From Zhengitettix transpicula (lineage: Eukaryota > Arthropoda > Insecta > Orthoptera > Tetrigidae): DNA of 64,000 nucleotides. The stretch spans positions 14,316,501 to 14,380,500 of the forward strand of contig CM073596.1 in assembly GCA_037074705.1 (NCBI GenBank). The letters run 5' to 3'. Shown piece by piece: positions 57,986 to 64,000 of this stretch. Positions within the stretch are counted from its first letter, which is position 1; each line of letters begins with the position of its first letter. The position numbers and the translations under genes were made by a program. Under the pieces are notes generated by a model that saw only the letters and a list, made by a program, of their open reading frames with translations, did not search any database and was not told where the DNA came from.

Positions 57986-58510
57986 ATTCTTAAACCTTCT
58001 TATTGAAGATTCTCCTCAAACACTGCTGCAGGTAAATAGTTTCAATCTCTTATCGATCTGTTTAGGAATGATAATTTCCCTACTTCTGTTTTTTTATACG
58101 GTCCCGTTTTGATTGTAAAATTTTGTTCACCTCTGCCAATGTAAGTTGGTTTTTCGATCTTATCCCGTATGACTTTCCACGCTTTATTACCTGTGTATGA
58201 TTTTAGAAATGGGCAAAGTCTATCTTTCTTCCGTCTGGTTGCCAAATATTCCCAGCCTAATTGCTCTACCTTCTGTCGCCCGTGACCAGGACTCCGTTTT
58301 ACAATTTTAAATGCCCCCCCCCCCTCTGAAGTTTTTCTATGCCTTCTTATGTGATTTTTTTCTATACGGATCCCAACAACTAGCACCATATATTAGTATG
58401 AGACGAACTGTTGATTTATAATCAAATTCTTTTGATTATCCACTCCCCTTTTTTAATATTCTCATTACAAAATGTAAAGACTTCCAAGCTTTCCGAGACG
58501 CAGAATTTAC
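57986..58510 (-). pseudogene. Jockey-type LINE fragment: C-terminus of reverse transcriptase ORF
   Basis: Minus-strand frames give SASRKAWKSLHFVMRILKKG, LIYGASCWDPYRKK, GWEYLATRRKKDRLC, SYTGNKAWKVIRDKIEKP, VGKLSFLNRSIRD and NYLPAAVF in collinear order. This order is typical of the region after the catalytic domain of Jockey-like insect LINEs, as I recall it. The frames are disrupted by at least one frameshift near the G-run (about 58315-58325). Stops include one where the family has Trp (RD-stop-N for RDWN). The 115-codon ORF at 58042-58389 is the longest surviving piece. The left end lies at the target duplication of A18. Confidence 0.8.
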
Positions 58511-58800
58511 TTATGAACAGTATTCTTAATTTTAGAAGTTAAAATAAAACTTAAATTACATGTTTTTAACTTTTTTAATTCTCGAATAGACGCCCGTCAT
58601 TTTCACGCACCAAAAGAATTATTACAGAATAATCCTTAAAACGCATTACTACTTCAAAACAGGAATTTCAAAAACCGCATACAGAGTTTGAAATCCTGAA
58701 AATTTTGAAAACTTAAGTTTATCATTCATAACATTCTTCTCGTTAAAAGGCAGTATTTTGTAATATTTAGATGATAAATTTAAAATTTAAATGAGATTTC
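58511..58800. other. Intergenic; nothing recognised
   Basis: AT-rich DNA between the LINE fragment and the last family A copy. Confidence 0.5.
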
Positions 58801-59154
58801 TTGGGTATACGGTAAGAGTTGTTCGCTGTTCCCATTGGAACAGTCGGCCAGCTGCCTCCTAAACTGGTCGTGGTACGGAGAAGGGGATGCTGCGACCCCT
58901 CAGCAAACTCTTCTCCCGCTATCGGAAGGGCGTGGGACAAGTACCCAATGCCCGACCTACCTGATGCAGGTTTTTCTAGGGTTTTTCCTGCATTACTTTT
59001 AGGCTAATGCCGGGTACGATCCTTAAACTATAGCCCGGGGGCCCTAGTTAACCTTTGGCTACCTTCCTCTACCCTTCCGCATCCCCCCTTTCAAATCCCT
59101 TCCTATGCTATTAAAGGGGAGTTGCCACCATGTAGCCTGTTACCCTAAAAAAAA
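58801..59154 (+). mobile_element. Family A copy, 5'-truncated (A19)
   Basis: It begins at TTGGGTATACGGTAAGAGTT and ends at CCTGTTACCCTAAAAAAAA. The ATGTGGATTACCCTC segment just before the tail is deleted (CACCATGTAGCCTG). No target duplication was seen. The 62-codon ORF at 58819-59007 is a repeat frame. Confidence 0.87.
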
Positions 59155-61199
59155 GGTAATGCGTTTAGAATTTCAAATATTAGGCATATATAATTTTTTT
59201 GGCGGGTAATTTTATACGCACTTCCTGGTCCTATTTTATATTATATATTAATTAAATAATCTTCAAATAATTCTTCAATTAATTCTACTCGCTGAAAAGT
59301 CTTTCATCATCTTCAATGTTTGTTAGTGACCAGGTACTGATTGTAGCTCATTTGTGCAAAACTTGAATATTAAATTTGCGTCGCGAACAAAATTCGTACA
59401 CAGTCACTATCGATAAAATACAGTACATAATTTTGCAATTTTTTTAATCAATATCTCATTTTATTGTACATTAAAAATCCTCCATAAGTAACTTGTTCGG
59501 ACGCTCAAACATAAAATAAATATTTATTACAGAGTTTAGTCACATGTCGAATTTATCAACCATCTATATAATTGCGTAACAGTTAAATTAATAATAGATT
59601 GACTGATGCTGTTGATTATAAATACAGCAATCATTTCTTTAATATTCTTAGTTTACCTTTTAAATTGTCTGAAGTTCCTTGCGAAACTTTTTTTTGCACG
59701 AAGTCTGGCTTCTTGTTTGAAACGTTAAATGAAATAAAATTGCGAAAATTTCTGAAACTTTCCGTGTGCCTTTCTTGATTTCAATTCGACTGTTGTAATC
59801 GAAATGTACCTAACATCCCCCGGACCGGTGTTTCCTTTTTTTTCACCGAGCTGATTGCAATATGCGTCATTTAGTGGCGTCCAACGGGAACACAGGTACT
59901 AATGTCCTCATTAATATAGTGACACAACACAAAAAGGGAACACCCCTTGTGTAATAATGCCTCGTAAATTAATGCAAATTCTGCGGTTCCCAATTGGCAT
60001 TGGGTTCCAGAGTGAATCAATAATTCAGATCTTCATTTGTTTCCTCCCTTATGTAACGGTAATAAATTATGTCGTTGTTACCAGAACGGCGGATCATTAA
60101 GAATCACCAGATTTATTTATTTGTTCATATTAACCGCTAGGTACATACTTTTCCCCTTAATTGGGACTACATTTTGTACGAGTATTCAAACTCCGGTTCG
60201 TTGGGTTCCCTGTAGCTCTCAAACTCTCCTGAAATTCGTTGAATCTGGGACTAGTCATTTTTTTAAAAAAAATCTATTATACTATTTCTAAACTATGACA
60301 CATGTTTCGTTTACAGTGATAAAATACAGATTAAAAATTGAATTTTTATGCAAGTCATTGCTAATTTTCAAGACGTGTATTACTTTTTATAAATAAAACG
60401 AGAACGTGTCAAAAATAAAATGAGTGACTGAGTGATACAGTTAAGTCATGACTTTACTGCAATATGCAGCCAGTTTTAATTTTCAATTAAATGAGTGACG
60501 TTAATAATTAACGGAAAGACATATAAAGAATTAAGTAAGCGGAAAGATACATTCCGAAATAATTCAACTGTTACCACGAGCACAAATAATAAAAAAATCT
60601 TAATCTCGTGTTCAGGTGCTTCGATCGTTTCGTGCCCATAATCCGTACAAGCCCAGGCTAAAAGGAAATTCTACTACCCCAATATACGTTTAGACTTGTG
60701 TTTAATTTAATTTCAATTCAATTAGCCTCCATTGCATTACATAAAACTATTATGCGAAGCTCAAGACTTTCAATTTTCAAACTGTACTTTATGTAATTGC
60801 TACAATCCAGTTTTCAGACCATAATTATTTGAGTATGAAATAATGATAAAAAAATTTCTACTAACTGAAAATTAGTGGATGAATTCAAAAATCGTAGATG
60901 GTTGAGCTGTACAAATTTCTTGTCCTGCAGAAGGCATTGGAGTTACGTGACATAAGTTACTTCTTCACGAGAGTATACTATATTTAGAATATATTACTGA
61001 CTGGATTACAGGCCACAGTATGTTATACATATTTTCTTTTAAATTACTAGGTGATTTTTTTATTTCACTCAGTAAATGTAACTGTCAAGTTCTGATTAAT
61101 TACGATTAAAAATTAATTCATTGTTCGGACATTAAATTTGAATTGTTTGAGAAATCCATTTATCGGTCTGAACGAACAAAGCGACAATGGATAAGCGAG
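59155..61199. other. Intergenic, AT-rich; nothing recognised
   Basis: No shared repeats found. The 84-codon ORF at 60037-60291 in a GC-richer patch is unassigned. Confidence 0.5.
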
Positions 61200-62144
61200 C
61201 TCACTTGCTTTGTCGAAAAGTCAAAAATGGCGTATGGGCGCTAAAGCTCGAGAGCACGAAGGAGTTCGCGGAAAAACATCGTGAGGAGCAGAAGAAGTAA
61301 TATAACTGTTACTTGGTGGCAGAGCAGAGACTAGCCGTCGTTAAAGTATTATTAAACAAAGTTGTTAATTTAAGACAAAGTAAAAACATTCACGGAAGTA
61401 TTACCTCGTAAATATCACCAAGTAAAAGCAGTTTACGTCTACAGCCAGCCAGGAAAGGAAGTCAGCAGTTTACGTCTACAGACAGCCGAAATAGTAAAGT
61501 TGCAGTTTAAGTCCATAGCGGTAAAAGACTAACAAATCTACGAATCATAGGATTAGTATAAGGCAAGCAGACATCAGATAGCTGACATTCAGGAGGATCA
61601 TCCGAGTTCCTGGGTGCCTATCAATTTTGACTTCAATACTGTAAAATCTGTGAGTCGACTTTTAGAATCTGTGTATAATTTTGTAATAGTGTACTTCCGT
61701 AACGAAAAAGAATGCTGGTACCAGCTAGACAGATGTAAGTAACAAAACCAAAAGTAATGATTAATTGTAAACGTAATTAAATGATAGTCAGATTTCGTTC
61801 CCTTCTAATTGTCAAATCAAAGTTAATTTCTTTTCTTTTTAATCTCTTTCTATCGACATATTGTTTAGGTAAATGTGAACTGTTTGTTAATAAGATTTTA
61901 AAATCAATTTGTTGTGTCCATTATCAAACCCAGTCAATGCCCTGATAGAATGAGATTTCAAATTTTGTGTTTGTAATCATCTTTTGTTGCCACAAAATAA
62001 ATAAATATTTTGTTTGTTAATTTCGATCTTTTCATTTTATAAAAAGCCTTCCATTTAATTATTGCATAAATGGCGCTTCAACGAGAGGCAAATTCATTAA
62101 ATTCAAGTTAAATAATTAAAGCTCAATTATTGTTGATTATTACA
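61200..62144 (+). mobile_element. Second copy of the LTR at 1-837
   Basis: Homology to the first copy begins by 61238, where the first copy is cut by the window edge. The true 5' end is not resolved. The LTR ends GATTATTACA at 62144. A local duplication of CAGTTTACGTCTACAG lies at 61430-61485. No gag or pol remains to the right, so it is a solo or partial element. Confidence 0.6.
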
Positions 62145-62203
62145 TTTTGGTTCCACAACGTGGGGCAAATTAATTAAAACTTCCATTATTGTTGATTATT
62201 ACA
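62145..62203 (+). other. Primer-binding-site-like sequence and repeated LTR end
   Basis: Directly after the LTR end comes TTT, then TGGTTCCACAACGTGGGGC, which starts with the TGG expected of a tRNA-primed site and carries the AACGTGGGGC typical of insect LTR leaders. After 22 bp the LTR end ATTATTGTTGATTATTACA recurs (to 62203). The order LTR end, primer site, LTR end suggests a near-total internal deletion or recombination product. Confidence 0.45.
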
Positions 62204-62455
62204 ATATATTAGTCGGTTTACAACTTATTATTTGTAAGACAGAGAGATTTAAAATAAAGCTTTTTTAACTTGACAAAACAGGGAAAAAAGTACGATTTTT
62301 GAACGTAGGTTTTCCCAATCAATTGCCTTAAGGAATGATTCTCGGGCTTATCAACCGTGTCAAATTTTGTCAGAACACTACGCAATTTACATTATCAGTC
62401 ATCCTAACGACGGTGATGTTTATATTCGCGGAAAAAATTATCAAACTGAGAATAA

Positions 62456-63326
62456 TCCATATAATAAAAAAGGATGTATATTTGTATGTATGTATTTACG
62501 TTAATTTCTATACGGATTTAAACGCGTGGACAGACAGAAACAAAAATTGGTACACATATCCTTCAGAACACGAAGAACGGTATTGTGGGGGTGCTAAATC
62601 CCTAGCATAAATGTTGAAATAATCATAATTAAAAAATGTGATAATTTTGAGTTAAATTACTACGCGCTAAGAGACCGTCACGTCATGCGAAAGAGAGAGA
62701 GAGACGTTACTGCGCGACGAACAAACTAAACAGTTCCTTTTTCCATAGTGAAATAATGCAGAAATATTTTCATTGGATAAAAGTATAATTTTATGCAGCA
62801 AAACTCCATTGAATATTAATAAAAAACAGTAAGAAATAATTTACGATCCTCGCGGAAAATGTAAGTTAATTTTCGTGTCATATTAGTGACTCCAATATCA
62901 CGACTATTTTTTTTTACGTTGTCTGAAGACTGAGGAATAATTAAAACCTGCAATACTCAAGGAGTGTATTTAAGTATTCTATTCGTAGAGATTCGATCCA
63001 AAGAAAATCTGTATTCTCTGAGATGATAAAATCGTTTCAAATACGGAAGAAACTTCGGCGTTTAACCATTACTTTGTTAATATACATAAAGAATATCTGG
63101 ATAATGTTACGACACCTAAGACAATTCCGTTCACGAACTTCTTAAGAAAAAAAGAACTGATCATTCATCGTTAACTAGGGCTGACGTATTAAATATAATA
63201 AGTAGCATAAACTAGGAGAAGTTACATTTAGATTAAATCACTTCTTGACTAAAGTTTAAAATAGAATTAAATACTTTTTCGGGTTTATATAAATAAGCAC
63301 ACAGGCAACGCCGGACACCCAGCTAG
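62456..63326 (+). mobile_element. Non-autonomous Helitron copy 6
   Basis: It starts TCCATATAATAAAAAAGG after A and ends GGCAACGCCGGACACCCAG, CTAG, before T. It includes a GA tract (about 62691-62703) between the GTCACGTCATGCG and ACGTTACTGCGCGACGAAC landmarks. The segment 63003-63220 is not matched in the other copies and may be a later insertion or an ancestral region the others lost. The 91-codon ORF at 62335-62610 straddles the 5' boundary and is not a gene. Confidence 0.88.
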
Positions 63327-64000
63327 TTTAAACATTCTGAATGGAACTCGTATAAAGAAGCATCAGTCAATGCTAGAGTAAAGCCTTGGCCGGATCAGAT
63401 AATCCGTGATGGTAAATGTTGACACCTCCCAAAAATGGTTTCAGCCATTTGTTATCACCCGCGCTTCGTGTGGAGGAGAACGACTTCATTTAAGAGATTG
63501 TCGTTCCATCTCGAGGAAGACGAAGGCCAAACAGCAGACTATCGACCAAGTAGAGGGCGCCAACGGCCACTCGACGTCTGTTGGGTTATCCATTAGCGGC
63601 TGAACAAACACACTGTCGAGGACAAAGCGTACTTCGACAGGTGAACAAGCGCCACTTGGTACCCCCCAAAGTGCGAAAACACTACGGACAACATGAAATA
63701 ACGGCCACGTGTCTTGTCCTTACAGTTAACTCAAATAAAACTCTAGTTACGGTGGAAACAACGGAGCTCGAAAGTGCAGTTTACGTAGAACCATGAGAAA
63801 CCCCAAGTCTGGTAATGAAAGATAGTGGTCAACATTGTACAAAACTGTTGACAATCGTCAAGATTCAATCATATTGAAGATAAAAAACATTTTAATCCAG
63901 AAGATGCCACAATAATTAATGAAATACACAACTTCCTTAACTGCAGTGACTTGAGAAAGGGAATCATCAAAACTCAAGAATTTTGTCAGTGATTCGCAGC
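63327..64000. other. GC-richer intergenic DNA; unassigned ORFs
   Basis: The stretch 63370-63800 is GC-richer and open in two overlapping plus-strand frames (65 and 71 codons). Peptides are hydrophilic, with no motif recognised. It continues to the window edge and could be part of a larger feature outside. Confidence 0.4.

Noticed and set aside
1..62144. The two LTR copies as the ends of a single 61-kb element
   Set aside because: They are too diverged from each other, the DNA between contains unrelated older and younger insertions, and no gag or pol is present.

Overview
The window is nuclear DNA from an animal, most likely an insect with a large, repeat-rich genome. It is AT-rich and has no operon-like layout. 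No open reading frame exceeds about 206 codons, and there is no recognisable multi-exon host gene, tRNA or rRNA. The decay products are eukaryotic: non-autonomous Helitrons, a Jockey-type LINE fragment, LTRs, fold-back elements and poly(A)-tailed retroposons. The LINE fragment resembles C-termini I associate with cockroach and termite gene models, so a blattodean or related polyneopteran is my best guess. That is recollection, not a search result.

Most of what can be explained is mobile or tandem DNA. One family (called family A here) has about 19 copies and dominates 14.8-33.4 kb and 43-59 kb. Its tail side reads CCTGTTACCC followed by A-runs. Six copies have exact flanking direct repeats of 11-14 bp (a seventh is near-exact), so it moves by target-primed reverse transcription. 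The head of the longest copies carries one or two short hairpins with constant arms CCTGCGAG/CTCGCAGG. A second family is a Helitron (TC start, CTAG end, A|T target) with copies at 11.1, 20.7-23.8, 45.4, 51.1-52.2 and 62.5 kb. A third (family C) is a fold-back element with hammerhead-ribozyme-like cores in its arms, probably Penelope-like; its best copy (51.09-53.35 kb) has a 15-bp target duplication and has itself been invaded by Helitron and family A sequence.

Left to right: LTR copy (1-837); 440-bp tandem array (1.9-3.4 kb); quiet AT-rich DNA with a fold-back element at 6.3 kb; Helitron (11.1 kb); family A and fold-back elements (14.8-16.5 kb); two large inverted repeats with family A copies inside (18.7-20.0 kb and 24.4-27.1 kb), separated by a nested Helitron/family A complex; 204-bp satellite of eight units (29.1-30.7 kb); two adjacent family A copies (32.3-33.4 kb); a GC-richer ORF-bearing stretch (33.7-34.6 kb); a 530-bp tandem array split by a probable solo LTR (35.4-38.1 kb); 4.7 kb of quiet DNA; more family A, Helitron and fold-back DNA (43-46 kb); a 455-bp tandem array ending in a retroelement-like tail (47.9-49.5 kb); the nested family C element; five more family A copies (54.2-58.0 kb); the LINE fragment; a last family A copy; a second copy of the first LTR (61.2-62.1 kb); and a full-length Helitron (62.5-63.3 kb).

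The only candidate for host coding sequence with more than ORF-length support is a 164-bp exon-like segment at 26985-27148 (minus strand). It has good splice-site flanks and an inverted paralogue near 24.4 kb that keeps the reading frame across an in-frame 18-base difference.
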